The notes beneath the pieces are model-generated. The model was not told the DNA's origin, searched no databases, and saw only the letters and a program-made list of their open reading frames with translations. A stretch of 64,000 nt of DNA from Bradyrhizobium sp. 164. GTDB lineage: Bacteria > Pseudomonadota > Alphaproteobacteria > Rhizobiales > Xanthobacteraceae. A program made the translations under genes and the position numbers. The DNA is taken from NCBI RefSeq assembly GCF_023073715.1, contig NZ_JADPKA010000046.1, positions 1 through 64,000 of the forward strand, written 5' to 3'. This document shows positions 15,979 to 23,114 of the stretch, piece by piece (positions within the stretch are counted from its first letter, which is position 1; each line of letters opens with the position of its first letter).

Positions 15979-18015
15979 TTGCGGATCCACCTGCGCGCTG
16001 CGGTCGCATTCGTTACGCTCCTGTTGCTTGCCGTGCCGCCATGCTTCGCCTGGGAGAGCTGGGGCGGCGATCCCGGCGGCTCGCGCTTCTCGCCATTGCG
16101 GGAGATTTCGCCCGGCAATGTCGGCCAACTCGTCCGCGCCTTCGAATATCACACGGGCGATCTCACAGCGCGCGCACCCGAGCTGATGCGGCGAACCAAA
16201 TTCCAGGCGACGCCGCTGTTCGTCGAAGACAGCCTGATCTTCTGCACGCCCTTCAACGAGGTCATCGCGCTCGATCCCGGCACCGGCGTGCAGAAATGGC
16301 GTTACGATCCGAAGATCGCGATCAACCAGCGGCCGGCCAATCGCTATGTCTGCCGCGGCGTCACCTATTGGGTCGACGACACGGCGCCGCCGGATGCTGC
16401 CTGCCGCGCGCGCATCTTCATGGGCACGAACGACGTCCGCCTAATCGCGCTCGATGCGAAGACAGGCGTTCCCTGTGCCGGTTTTGGCAATGGCGGGCAG
16501 ATCAAGCTCGATACCGGAATGACCCTGGAATGGCCGGGCGAATTCCAGATCACCTCGCCGCCGGCGGTCGGCCGCGGTGTCGTCGTGGTCGGGTCTGCAA
16601 TCGGTGACAACCGCCGCGTCGACGCGCCGAGCGGCCAGGTGCGTGCGTTCGATGCGCGAACCGGCCAGCCACGCTGGACCTTCGAGCCGCTCAAGCGCGA
16701 TGGCATCGAAGCCGGTCACGCCAATGTCTGGGCGCCGATGTCGGTCGACGACAGGCGCGGATTCGTGTTCCTGCCGACGTCGTCGCCCTCGCCGGATTTC
16801 TGGGGCGGTAGGCGGCCGGGCAATAACGAGCACGCCAATTCGGTAGTCGCGCTGCAGATTGAGGCCGGCGACCTCGTATGGGCCTTTCAGACCGTGCATC
16901 ACGACGTTTGGGACTACGATCTGCCGGCGCAACCGACGCTGGCGCGCCTCGACATTGGTGATGGCGAGCGCGACGTCGTGATCCAGCCGACCAAGCTGGG
17001 TTTCGTCTTCGTGCTCGATCGCGACACCGGCAAGCCGGTGTGGCCCGTCGAGGAGCGCGCCGTGCCGCAGGGCGGCGCGGAAGGTGAAGCGCTATCACCA
17101 ACGCAGCCATTCCCGACGCATGTACCGCCACTAACGTCGCAGACGATCTCGACCGACGATGCGCTCTCGCTAATACCTGCACTGCGTCGCTCGTCCTGCG
17201 AGCGCCAATTCGCGGCGGCTCACAATGAGGGCCTGTTCACGCCGCCTTCCGTGCAGGGCACGCTGTTTTTTCCGTTCACCGGTGGCGGGGTGAACTGGGG
17301 CAGTGCGGCCTTCGATCCGGTCAGCCAGGTCCTCTACGCCAACACCAGCCGCGCCGTTCATCTCATCAAGCTGATTCCGCGCGCGGACGCCTTCGGGTTC
17401 AATCCGCCGCCCGGTCACGATTTCGGCCAGCAGCGTGGCACGCCGTTCGCGATGACGCGCGCCATGGTGACGTCGCCGCTCGGCCTGCTCTGCAACAAGC
17501 CGCCATGGGGCGAGATGGTCGCGGTTGATCTGAAGGCCGGAAAAATCCTCTGGCGCTCGACGGTCGGCACCACCGAGGATCTTGCGCCGCTCGGCGTGCC
17601 GCTGCCCTGGGGCGCGCCGCTCGTCAACGGGCTCGCGGTCACCGCAGGCGGGCTCGTCTTCACCGGAGCGATGGACGCCTATTTGCGCGCCTTCGATGCG
17701 CGGAGCGGCAGGGAGCTGTGGCAGGGCCGGTTGCCCGTCCCGGGCGTCGCCAACCCCATGACCTATCTCTGGCAGGGGGAGCAATATGTCGCGATCGGCG
17801 CCGGCGGCCACTCCGAGGCAGGCACGTCGATCGGCGACAGCGTCGTTGCGTTTCGTCTGGCGCGGCCGGGCGAGGGACCGTCATTGTGGTCACGCACCGT
17901 CGATCGTCCCGGTGGACGTTTCTTTGCGGCGTCCTCGGCGATCGCGCTCGCGGTCGTCGCGCTTGTGATCACGGGCCTGCGCTGGCGCCGCCGCCATCGT
18001 GTCACGCGATCATGA
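15979..18015 (+). CDS. PQQ-dependent dehydrogenase (quinoprotein), 678 aa, with C-terminal membrane anchor
   Basis: An eight-bladed propeller quinoprotein. Tryptophan-docking-type repeats recur, such as GTGVQKWRYDP, ARTGQPRWTFEP, LKAGKILWRSTVG and ARSGRELWQGRLP. HHDVWDYDLPAQP is the classic glucose/quinate dehydrogenase-type segment containing the catalytic Asp region. A signal peptide is present (AAVAFVTLLLLAVPPCFA), so the enzyme works in the periplasm, oxidising a sugar, polyol or cyclic alcohol. The start is taken as TTG 15979, since the first in-frame ATG (15919) would overlap the preceding gene. Unlike membrane glucose dehydrogenase, it has no N-terminal helices. A single helix at residues about 650-667 (AIALAVVALVITG), followed by an Arg-rich tail, would anchor it. 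PQQ synthesis genes are not in the window. Confidence 0.88.
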   Translation: MRIHLRAAVAFVTLLLLAVPPCFAWESWGGDPGGSRFSPLREISPGNVGQLVRAFEYHTGDLTARAPELMRRTKFQATPLFVEDSLIFCTPFNEVIALDPGTGVQKWRYDPKIAINQRPANRYVCRGVTYWVDDTAPPDAACRARIFMGTNDVRLIALDAKTGVPCAGFGNGGQIKLDTGMTLEWPGEFQITSPPAVGRGVVVVGSAIGDNRRVDAPSGQVRAFDARTGQPRWTFEPLKRDGIEAGHANVWAPMSVDDRRGFVFLPTSSPSPDFWGGRRPGNNEHANSVVALQIEAGDLVWAFQTVHHDVWDYDLPAQPTLARLDIGDGERDVVIQPTKLGFVFVLDRDTGKPVWPVEERAVPQGGAEGEALSPTQPFPTHVPPLTSQTISTDDALSLIPALRRSSCERQFAAAHNEGLFTPPSVQGTLFFPFTGGGVNWGSAAFDPVSQVLYANTSRAVHLIKLIPRADAFGFNPPPGHDFGQQRGTPFAMTRAMVTSPLGLLCNKPPWGEMVAVDLKAGKILWRSTVGTTEDLAPLGVPLPWGAPLVNGLAVTAGGLVFTGAMDAYLRAFDARSGRELWQGRLPVPGVANPMTYLWQGEQYVAIGAGGHSEAGTSIGDSVVAFRLARPGEGPSLWSRTVDRPGGRFFAASSAIALAVVALVITGLRWRRRHRVTRS

Positions 18016-18060
18016 TCGTGTTGTGGAGGCGATGCGAACGATCGTTCACATCGCGCGCGC

Positions 18061-18525
18061 TCACCCTGGCAGCATCGCGAACGCGCTCGACACGATCGCA
18101 ACCGGCTTGTTGTCGAAGGCCGAGAGCAGCGTGACGCGGCCGAAGCTTATGGTGCGGCCGAGCCGCACCACGCGCGCGTCCGCCAGCACGTCCGACGAGG
18201 AGGCTGCGCGCATGAAATGCGTGGTTTGGTCGACCGTGGTCATCGGACGATAGCCGCGGTTGGCGGCGAGGATCGCGATCACCATCGCGGTGTCGGCGAG
18301 CGCCATCAGCGCCTGGCCGCAGACCACGCCGCCGTTCCGGCACAGCCGTTCCGAGAACGGCATGCGCAGGAGCGCGCCCGGCTGCCAGTCCGGCGCATTC
18401 GCTGGCTGTGCGTGCTCGATGCGCTCGACCGAGAGGTCGAGATCCTGGACCCAGGGTGCAAAGACCTCGCCGAGGATGCGTTTCGCATCGGTGATGCCGA
18501 ACTCGGCGTCTGGCTGCGTTTGCAT
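18061..18525 (-). CDS. PaaI-type hotdog thioesterase, 154 aa
   Basis: A single hotdog domain. NGGVVCGQALMALADTAMVI (residues about 63-82) is the central helix with its preceding turn, where PaaI-type thioesterases place active-site residues. MTTVDQTTHFMRAA follows as the next strand. The usual HGG is replaced by NGG-V-CGQ here, which is seen in some acyl-CoA thioesterases. The start at ATG 18525 is preferred over 18543 because GGAGGG lies at a workable distance. It converges with the PQQ dehydrogenase gene. A general acyl-CoA hydrolase role is inferred. Confidence 0.82.
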   Translation of the reverse strand: MQTQPDAEFGITDAKRILGEVFAPWVQDLDLSVERIEHAQPANAPDWQPGALLRMPFSERLCRNGGVVCGQALMALADTAMVIAILAANRGYRPMTTVDQTTHFMRAASSSDVLADARVVRLGRTISFGRVTLLSAFDNKPVAIVSSAFAMLPG

Positions 18526-18671
18526 TGCTGTCGTTCCCTCCATTGTTGCCGGATGTTTCGTCTCATTCTGCGCGCATCGGCGCGGCAAAGTCACCGGGTC
18601 TGCTGCCGGCCGCGTCGGCTTGAAAATGCCCGACTTTGCCCGATATGATGGCCTTGCTTGGGTACGGGTGG

Positions 18672-18806
18672 ATGATGTTGCGTCGATGTGTCCTGGTCTT
18701 TTGTCTGGCCGCGCTCGGCCTTGCGCTGAACGGCTGCACCAGATGCGGCCCGATCTGGGACGACTGGCTGCATGCGCCGAAATCGTGCAGATCGGACCGG
18801 ATCTAG
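18672..18806 (+). CDS. Very small lipoprotein, 44 aa
   Basis: An open frame of 45 codons beginning MMLRRCVLVFCLAALGLALN. A lipobox LNGC puts the lipidated Cys at residue 22, and the mature peptide is only about 23 residues (CTRCGPIWDDWLHAPKSC and a short charged end). Two further Cys bracket a Trp/Asp core. The compact design with a perfect lipobox makes chance unlikely. GGGTGG upstream is a weak ribosome binding site. Function unknown. Confidence 0.6.
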   Translation: MMLRRCVLVFCLAALGLALNGCTRCGPIWDDWLHAPKSCRSDRI

Positions 18807-18893
18807 CGGCTATGCGGCCCTGAGCTTGCGGTCGGCCGCCACAAGGACGACAAGGCGCGGGCGATCCGCGCTTCGTGGATGATCAAGGAGTGA

Positions 18894-19190
18894 ATGATGA
18901 AGCTTTTCCGTTTGGCCGCGGTGCTGGCCGTGCTGGCGGGACCGGCCTATGCGCAAATGCCCAATCTCAATTTGCTGCAGGATGGTCCGAGCAAGAGCCC
19001 CGAGGAGAAGGCCGCGGAAGCCGAACGTGAAAAGGCCTACAAGGAGACACTGAAGAAGATTCCGGACTCCAAGGCCTCCAACGATCCCTGGGGCGGCATG
19101 CGCTCCGATCCGCCGAAGCAGTCGGCGGCGCCGAAGGCCTCGGCCGCGACCAGTGCGCCGAAGAAGAAATCCGGCACGGCTGCCAATTGA
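18894..19190 (+). CDS. Small secreted protein with DPWGG motif, 98 aa (paralogue of the gene at 15740)
   Basis: Signal peptide (KLFRLAAVLAVLAGPAYA, cleavage near residue 20), then a charged helical-looking stretch (SPEEKAAEAEREKAYKETL) that leads into IPDSKASNDPWGGMR and a Lys/Ala/Pro-rich tail. The EKAYK...IP..K...DPWGG.R core is the same as in the 74-aa protein beside the PQQ dehydrogenase. AAGGAG lies three bases before ATG 18894 and six before ATG 18897, so either may be used. The function is unknown. Both copies sit within 4 kb, on either side of the dehydrogenase. Confidence 0.75.
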   Translation: MMKLFRLAAVLAVLAGPAYAQMPNLNLLQDGPSKSPEEKAAEAEREKAYKETLKKIPDSKASNDPWGGMRSDPPKQSAAPKASAATSAPKKKSGTAAN

Positions 19191-19296
19191 CCTTCCGCCG
19201 GTCGGAGGCGGTAGACGCCTCCGGCCGGGGACTCCTCTTTGCCCCACAGGCCTCCTACATCTCGCAAGAGCGTATTTGCGTAGAGGAGGGCGGCAC

Positions 19297-19551
19297 ATGG
19301 CCGATCGTCCGCGGGATCTCGCCGAACGGATGGCGCGCCGGCGCAAGATGGGCGGCAAGCCAGACCACGCGACCGGCGACGGCTATCTGCGCGAGACCTT
19401 CACGCTGCCGCGCGCAGCGGCACGGGCGAGGGCGGAGGCCTTCTTCGCCCGCTACCCCAAGGCGGGCTATATGAGCGCAGTCGAGAGCTGGCGCGAATTG
19501 CCCGGCGGCGACATCGAATTCACCATGCGGCGGCTGCCCAGCGCGGATTAG
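19297..19551 (+). CDS. Small hypothetical protein, 84 aa
   Basis: The ATG at 19297 follows AGAGGAGGG. It is a soluble basic protein starting MADRPRDLAERMARRRKMGG, with a middle segment YLRETFTLPRAAARARAEAF that looks helical and an end GDIEFTMRRLPSAD. There is no membrane segment and no Cys. Its stop overlaps by 4 bp the stop of the convergent DUF6894-like gene. No function known. Confidence 0.65.
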   Translation: MADRPRDLAERMARRRKMGGKPDHATGDGYLRETFTLPRAAARARAEAFFARYPKAGYMSAVESWRELPGGDIEFTMRRLPSAD

Positions 19552-19793
19552 GGTCTCACCTTTTCGAGCGTTTCTGCGACGATGCGGATTCGGAATACGG
19601 GCTCCTTGGCCTCGTCCAGCAGCTCCATGTGCCATTCGGAATTTTCCTGGAGCTTGCGGGCGATCCCGGCGGCCATGTCGGCGCAGACGCTGGTCATCTC
19701 CTTCCAGGCCGAATCGCGATCGGCAAATTCGCTCGCCTGGTCCGCGCAGCCGGAATAACGGCCGTTCCGGATTCGAAAGAAGTAGAGCGGCAT
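19548..19793 (-). CDS. DUF6894-like small protein, 81 aa
   Basis: The N-terminus MPLYFFRIRNGRYSG followed by an acidic segment (ASEFADRDSAW) and MAAGIARKLQENSEWHMELL matches the layout of the DUF6894 family, small one-domain proteins that are abundant in Bradyrhizobium. The end is VFRIRIVAETLEKVRP. ATG 19793 gives the family-typical start; a GTG nine bases earlier is also in frame. The function of the family is unknown. Confidence 0.78.
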   Translation of the reverse strand: MPLYFFRIRNGRYSGCADQASEFADRDSAWKEMTSVCADMAAGIARKLQENSEWHMELLDEAKEPVFRIRIVAETLEKVRP

Positions 19794-19943
19794 GGCTGGC
19801 ACCGATCACGCGTGACGGCCCAACCCCCAAGGCCACGGGCGCGCAGTGCAATCCCAAACCCCGATCAGATCAATTCCGGGCGGCTACGGGATATGCCCCT
19901 CGCGAGGCGCCGCACCCGCCGCTGATCTCACTGGCGGTCTTGC

Positions 19944-20132
19944 TCAGGCCGTCTTGCGCTCGATCGCCTTCAGCTCGCGGTCGATGCGCGGCTGCACCCG
20001 GCGAATCGCCAACAGGTCGATCTTCGTCTCGGTTCGGCCGGTCTTGATCTGCTCGCCGATGCGGAATCGCCAGTGCCAGATTCCGGGAATTGCCGTCCTG
20101 GCGACGGTGAATTCGACACCCCTGTGATTCAT
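19944..20132 (-). CDS. Small hypothetical protein, 62 aa
   Basis: ATG 20132 has a strong GGGAGG site six bases upstream. The protein (MNHRGVEFTVARTAIPGIWH and on) has the strand-like pattern VEFTVARTAIPGIWHWRF, then a basic helical end (RVQPRIDRELKAIERKTA). It is soluble and may be nucleic-acid binding by charge, but there is no recognised family. It is a free-standing minus-strand gene, with about 150 bp separating it from the DUF6894-like gene. Confidence 0.65.
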   Translation of the reverse strand: MNHRGVEFTVARTAIPGIWHWRFRIGEQIKTGRTETKIDLLAIRRVQPRIDRELKAIERKTA

Positions 20133-20338
20133 GGTCACCTCCCACGATTCACTTTCCATGCCTGCAGCATGTTGGGCGCCATCATATTCCGGGGACAAGC
20201 AAAATCTGCCGGTAAACCCATCGTGGCCTCGCGCGCGGGAAGGGAACTCTGTTCATGGTCGGAGAACCACGGAGTCCACCGCGCCGGCGGCATGTGCCTT
20301 GCTTGGCCTCATGACGGCACGCAAACCATGGGCGCCTC

Positions 20339-20596
20339 ATGCTCGGCATTCCCCGCCGCTACTCCCATTTCGTCTTCGGTATCATCCAGTCCGGATTGAC
20401 CTCGCTGATCGCGGCCGGCATCGCGAGCCTTCCCGCGGGGAGCGCGATGGTCTTCCTCGGGCACTGGATGGTGTCGTGGCTGATCGCATGGGCCGCGATG
20501 CTGCCGATCGTGCTGCTGGCTGCGCCCGCGATCCGCGCCGTCTCGCTGCGGCTGACGCGCGAGGAGAAGGACCTGCGAACCGGCCGGCAGGCATGA
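20339..20596 (+). CDS. DUF2798 family small membrane protein, 85 aa
   Basis: It has two transmembrane helices. The first, IQSGLTSLIAAGIASLPAG, is followed by FLGHWMVSWLIAWAAMLPIV. The spacing and the FLxxWxxSWLxAW core match DUF2798, a family of short membrane proteins without known function. The start at ATG 20339 lacks a strong ribosome binding site. Its stop touches the T-tract of a minus-strand terminator hairpin (20596-20627). Confidence 0.8.
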   Translation: MLGIPRRYSHFVFGIIQSGLTSLIAAGIASLPAGSAMVFLGHWMVSWLIAWAAMLPIVLLAAPAIRAVSLRLTREEKDLRTGRQA

Positions 20597-20627
20597 AAAA
20601 ACCCCGCCTGGGGAGAGCCAAGCGGGG
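20596..20627 (-). terminator. Rho-independent terminator, minus strand (right end of small RNA candidate)
   Basis: Read on the minus strand: CCCCGCTTGG, a 6-base loop, CCAGGCGGGG, then six T. The stem is 10 bp with one G-U pair. Confidence 0.7.
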
Positions 20628-20760
20628 AGGAAGTTATTGGAGGCTGAGGTGCTGGGCTGCAACACCATAGCCAAGCGACCCTAGCCGGTTCGGCTTACGA
20701 CAGCCTGACAGGGCCAAATCGAGGCCGGTCGGTAATCGCCTTCGCCCATGGGCCGCAAAC
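20596..20760 (-). ncRNA. Candidate small RNA between two minus-strand terminators
   Basis: The minus strand has a strong intrinsic terminator at 20596-20627, but no convincing gene lies to its right. A second terminator at 20763-20786 would stop any transcript from further upstream. The stretch between them is therefore a candidate independent transcript of roughly 100-150 nt, with a CTTCCTCCCC anti-Shine-Dalgarno-like run at the base of its terminator stem. No convincing promoter is identified, so the 5' end is unknown. Confidence 0.35.
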
Positions 20761-20762
20761 AG

Positions 20763-20786
20763 AAAACCCCGCTCGAGGGAGCGGGG
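20763..20786 (-). terminator. Rho-independent terminator, minus strand (second copy)
   Basis: Read on the minus strand: CCCCGCTC, a 4-base loop, GAGCGGGG, then TTTTC. The stem is a perfect 8 bp. No gene is recognised upstream of it, so it may end another short transcript beginning near 20850. Confidence 0.6.
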
Positions 20787-21025
20787 TCGTCGGCCGGGTA
20801 TGGAGGCCCAGTGTTGGTCCACCGAGCACGACGAGAATAGGCGATCAGGCTGACACGCGCCTGACGGGTGTCAGTGAAAGTCGCGGTCGCGAGGCCGCAG
20901 ACTGGCCCCGCGCCTGTCCCAATTTCGACATCCGGCCGCACAACTGGCGACACACGGGTCGGCAAGATTCCACACCGTCCGGCGCGCCATGGGGGAACGT
21001 GGCACGGCGGCAACGGGGTGGCATC

Positions 21026-21115
21026 ATGGATAACGTAGAGCGGTCATTCGCCGCCGCGACGGCGGCTGGCTTCGTCGTGCTGGTGATCAGCCTCGTGCTG
21101 CTGGCGGTGCTGTAA
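21026..21115 (+). CDS. Candidate single-helix membrane peptide, 29 aa
   Basis: ATG 21026 with GGGGTGG upstream opens a 29-codon frame: MDNVERSFAAATAAGFVVLV, then ISLVLLAVL. It has a short charged head and one uninterrupted transmembrane helix, the usual form of real small membrane peptides. It is too short to be secure on statistics alone. Confidence 0.45.
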   Translation: MDNVERSFAAATAAGFVVLVISLVLLAVL

Positions 21116-21358
21116 GGCAGCGCAAGCGCAGGTGCGGGGAGCGACCGGGGTCCGTATCGTCGCGGTTTGCCGATGATGAACCGGCGCTTTGTCCTTCAAA
21201 AATGGAAAAACAACCCCATCCGTGGGATGATTTCGTCATTCCATCAATGACTTACATGAGGTATTTCGATACCTTAATCGAGCGAGAAGCGCATCCCGAC
21301 GCGCGATGTTGGTCCCTTCGGGTTCACGGTAGCCGTGCGCAGCGGGCCCTGGCGAGCG

Positions 21359-21550
21359 CTAGTGGAGCTTGATCTCGTCCAGGGGCAGCCGCAGCTCGGC
21401 GGCGCGCTCGTCGCGGTCCTTCTTGCGGAACGCGTTCTCCTTGCGCTCGAACTTGATCATCTCCTCCTGCGCGGCCTTCAGGAGTGGATTGCGCCTGATG
21501 GCGTCGCGGTGTGTGTCTTCAGTATGGGCAGAGGCTCCGGAGGTGCAGTC
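21359..21550 (-). CDS. Small charged hypothetical protein with unclear start
   Basis: The C-terminal 57 residues read THRDAIRRNPLLKAAQEEMI and then a highly charged helix rich in Lys/Arg/Glu ending LRLPLDEIKLH. The stop is at 21359. The sequence looks like a genuine small soluble protein, but the frame upstream has no ATG or good GTG/TTG with a ribosome binding site for over 100 bases. Either an unusual start is used, or the 5' end has decayed. Coordinates on the right are approximate. Confidence 0.4.
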   Translation of the reverse strand, partial: DCTSGASAHTEDTHRDAIRRNPLLKAAQEEMIKFERKENAFRKKDRDERAAELRLPLDEIKLH

Positions 21551-21751
21551 TCGTCCCGAAGAAGACCACAGAGACCGCGAAAAGGTTCGGTGCCTCAGGA
21601 TTAAGGATTTGTGACGGCCAGAGATCCTGGAAGGGCAGATTAGGACAGGAATACGAACGGTAGTTGCCCGGAATCCACTTGGCATTGTGATACCGGTACG
21701 GTGGCTCCCGCCGGGGCTGGCATTTCATCCCGAAACGAGATTGCAACCGGC
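21551..21751. other. Noncoding stretch before recA, no gene recognised
   Basis: Short frames occur on both strands, but none has a ribosome binding site or protein-like composition. A hairpin-bearing terminator closes it on the right. Confidence 0.4.
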
Positions 21752-21780
21752 AAAGGGGTCGCTGAAAGGCGGCCCCTTTT
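21752..21780 (+). terminator. Intrinsic terminator upstream of recA
   Basis: AAAGGGG-T-CGC, loop TGAAAG, GCG-G-CCCCTTTT forms a stem of about 10 bp with one mismatch, followed by T's on the plus strand. It insulates the recA promoter, which starts about 28 bp further on. Confidence 0.6.
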
Positions 21781-21807
21781 CGATTCAGGAGAGTGAATTA
21801 GGGACTC

Positions 21808-21836
21808 TTGCAAAGAACATATTGCGAACCTAGAAC
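21808..21836 (+). promoter_or_regulatory. recA promoter with overlapping LexA (SOS) box
   Basis: TTGCAA (21808-21813), a 17-bp spacer and TAGAAC (21831-21836) form a sigma-70-type promoter. Inside the spacer, GAAC-ATATTGC-GAAC (21815-21829) is the direct repeat GAAC-N7-GAAC known as the LexA box of alphaproteobacteria. Binding there would block RNA polymerase until DNA damage. Confidence 0.85.
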
Positions 21837-21921
21837 AAATGGGGTACATTGCTTTTATTGCCGGCCCGCCTCTCAATCGTTTGTCCCCCTAGCGAATCCT
21901 CGCCATAAGGAGCACGACCCA

Positions 21922-23010
21922 ATGTCCGCCACTGCCCTGCGTATCGTCGAAGGATCTTCCATGGACAAGAGTAAAGCCCTGGCTGCCGCGCTCTCCCAGA
22001 TCGAGCGCCAGTTCGGCAAGGGCTCGGTGATGAAGCTCGGCAAGAACGACCGGTCCATGGACATCGAGGCGGTGTCATCGGGCTCGCTCGGGCTCGATAT
22101 CGCGCTCGGCATCGGCGGCCTGCCGAAGGGGCGCATCGTCGAGATCTACGGGCCGGAATCCTCGGGCAAAACCACGCTGGCGCTGCATACGGTGGCGGAA
22201 GCGCAGAAGAAGGGCGGCATCTGTGCCTTCATCGACGCCGAGCACGCGCTCGACCCGGTCTATGCCCGCAAGCTGGGCGTCAACATCGACGAGCTCCTGA
22301 TCTCGCAGCCCGACACCGGCGAGCAGGCGCTGGAGATCTGCGACACTTTGGTGCGCTCCGGCGCGGTCGACGTGTTGGTGATCGATTCGGTCGCAGCGCT
22401 GGTGCCGAAGGCCGAGCTCGAGGGCGAAATGGGCGATGCGCTGCCGGGTTTGCAGGCCCGCCTGATGAGCCAAGCGCTGCGCAAGCTCACGGCCTCCATC
22501 AACAAGTCCAATACCATGGTGATCTTCATCAACCAGATCCGCATGAAGATCGGTGTGATGTACGGTTCGCCCGAGACCACGACCGGGGGCAACGCGCTGA
22601 AGTTCTACGCCTCCGTCCGCCTCGACATCCGCCGCATCGGCGCTATCAAGGAGCGCGACGAAGTCGTCGGCAATACCACCCGCGTCAAGGTGGTGAAGAA
22701 CAAGCTGGCGCCGCCGTTCAAGCAGGTCGAGTTCGACATCATGTACGGCGAGGGCGTCTCCAAGATGGGCGAGATCCTCGATCTCGGCGTCAAGGCCGGC
22801 ATCGTCGAAAAGTCCGGCGCCTGGTTCTCCTATGACAGCCAGCGCCTCGGCCAGGGCCGCGAGAACGCCAAGGCGTTCCTGAAGGCCAATCCCGACATCA
22901 CCGCCAAGATCGAGACCTCGATCCGCCAGAACTCCGGCCTGATCGCCGAGCAGATTCTCGCCGGCACCCCCGAGCGCGACGCCGACGGCGAGGAGCCGAC
23001 GGAGGAGTAA
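21922..23010 (+). CDS. recA: RecA recombinase, 362 aa
   Basis: Strand-exchange ATPase, also the co-protease that triggers LexA cleavage. It shows the Walker A motif GPESSGKTT, IDAEHALDP, VDVLVIDSVAALVPKAELEG (Walker B region), the loop MGDALPGLQARLMSQALRKL, and FINQIRMKIGVMYGSPETTT. The acidic C-terminus (DADGEEPTEE) is typical. ATG 21922 has AAGGAG upstream. In many alphaproteobacteria alaS follows recA closely; here about 8 kb with the DUF1835-like array and the gcv genes lies between. It is controlled by the LexA-type promoter upstream and ended by a strong hairpin at 23041. Confidence 0.98.
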   Translation: MSATALRIVEGSSMDKSKALAAALSQIERQFGKGSVMKLGKNDRSMDIEAVSSGSLGLDIALGIGGLPKGRIVEIYGPESSGKTTLALHTVAEAQKKGGICAFIDAEHALDPVYARKLGVNIDELLISQPDTGEQALEICDTLVRSGAVDVLVIDSVAALVPKAELEGEMGDALPGLQARLMSQALRKLTASINKSNTMVIFINQIRMKIGVMYGSPETTTGGNALKFYASVRLDIRRIGAIKERDEVVGNTTRVKVVKNKLAPPFKQVEFDIMYGEGVSKMGEILDLGVKAGIVEKSGAWFSYDSQRLGQGRENAKAFLKANPDITAKIETSIRQNSGLIAEQILAGTPERDADGEEPTEE

Positions 23011-23040
23011 GACTTACCGCGAAGAATTTTCGCGAGGAGC

Positions 23041-23090
23041 GGGCGCTGAGGACGTTGAGTTGCCGACGTCGTCAGCGCCCGTTTCGTTTT
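23041..23090 (+). terminator. recA terminator
   Basis: GGGCGCTGA-G-GACGT pairs with ACGTC-G-TCAGCGCCC (14 pairs, one G-G mismatch, 10-base loop), followed by a GTTTCGTTTTG tract. Confidence 0.8.
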
Positions 23091-23114
23091 GTGTTGTCGT
23101 GATCGGGTAGTGTG

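Noticed and set aside
20309..20674. Minus-strand frame over the DUF2798 gene and the terminator
   Set aside because: Overlaps a DUF2798 match and a strong terminator hairpin on its own strand, so it cannot be a coding sequence read through.
21259..21274. Short hairpin AGGTAT-TTCG-ATACCT upstream of recA region
   Set aside because: Six-base stem without a T-run or neighbouring gene to regulate; likely chance in an A/T-rich patch.
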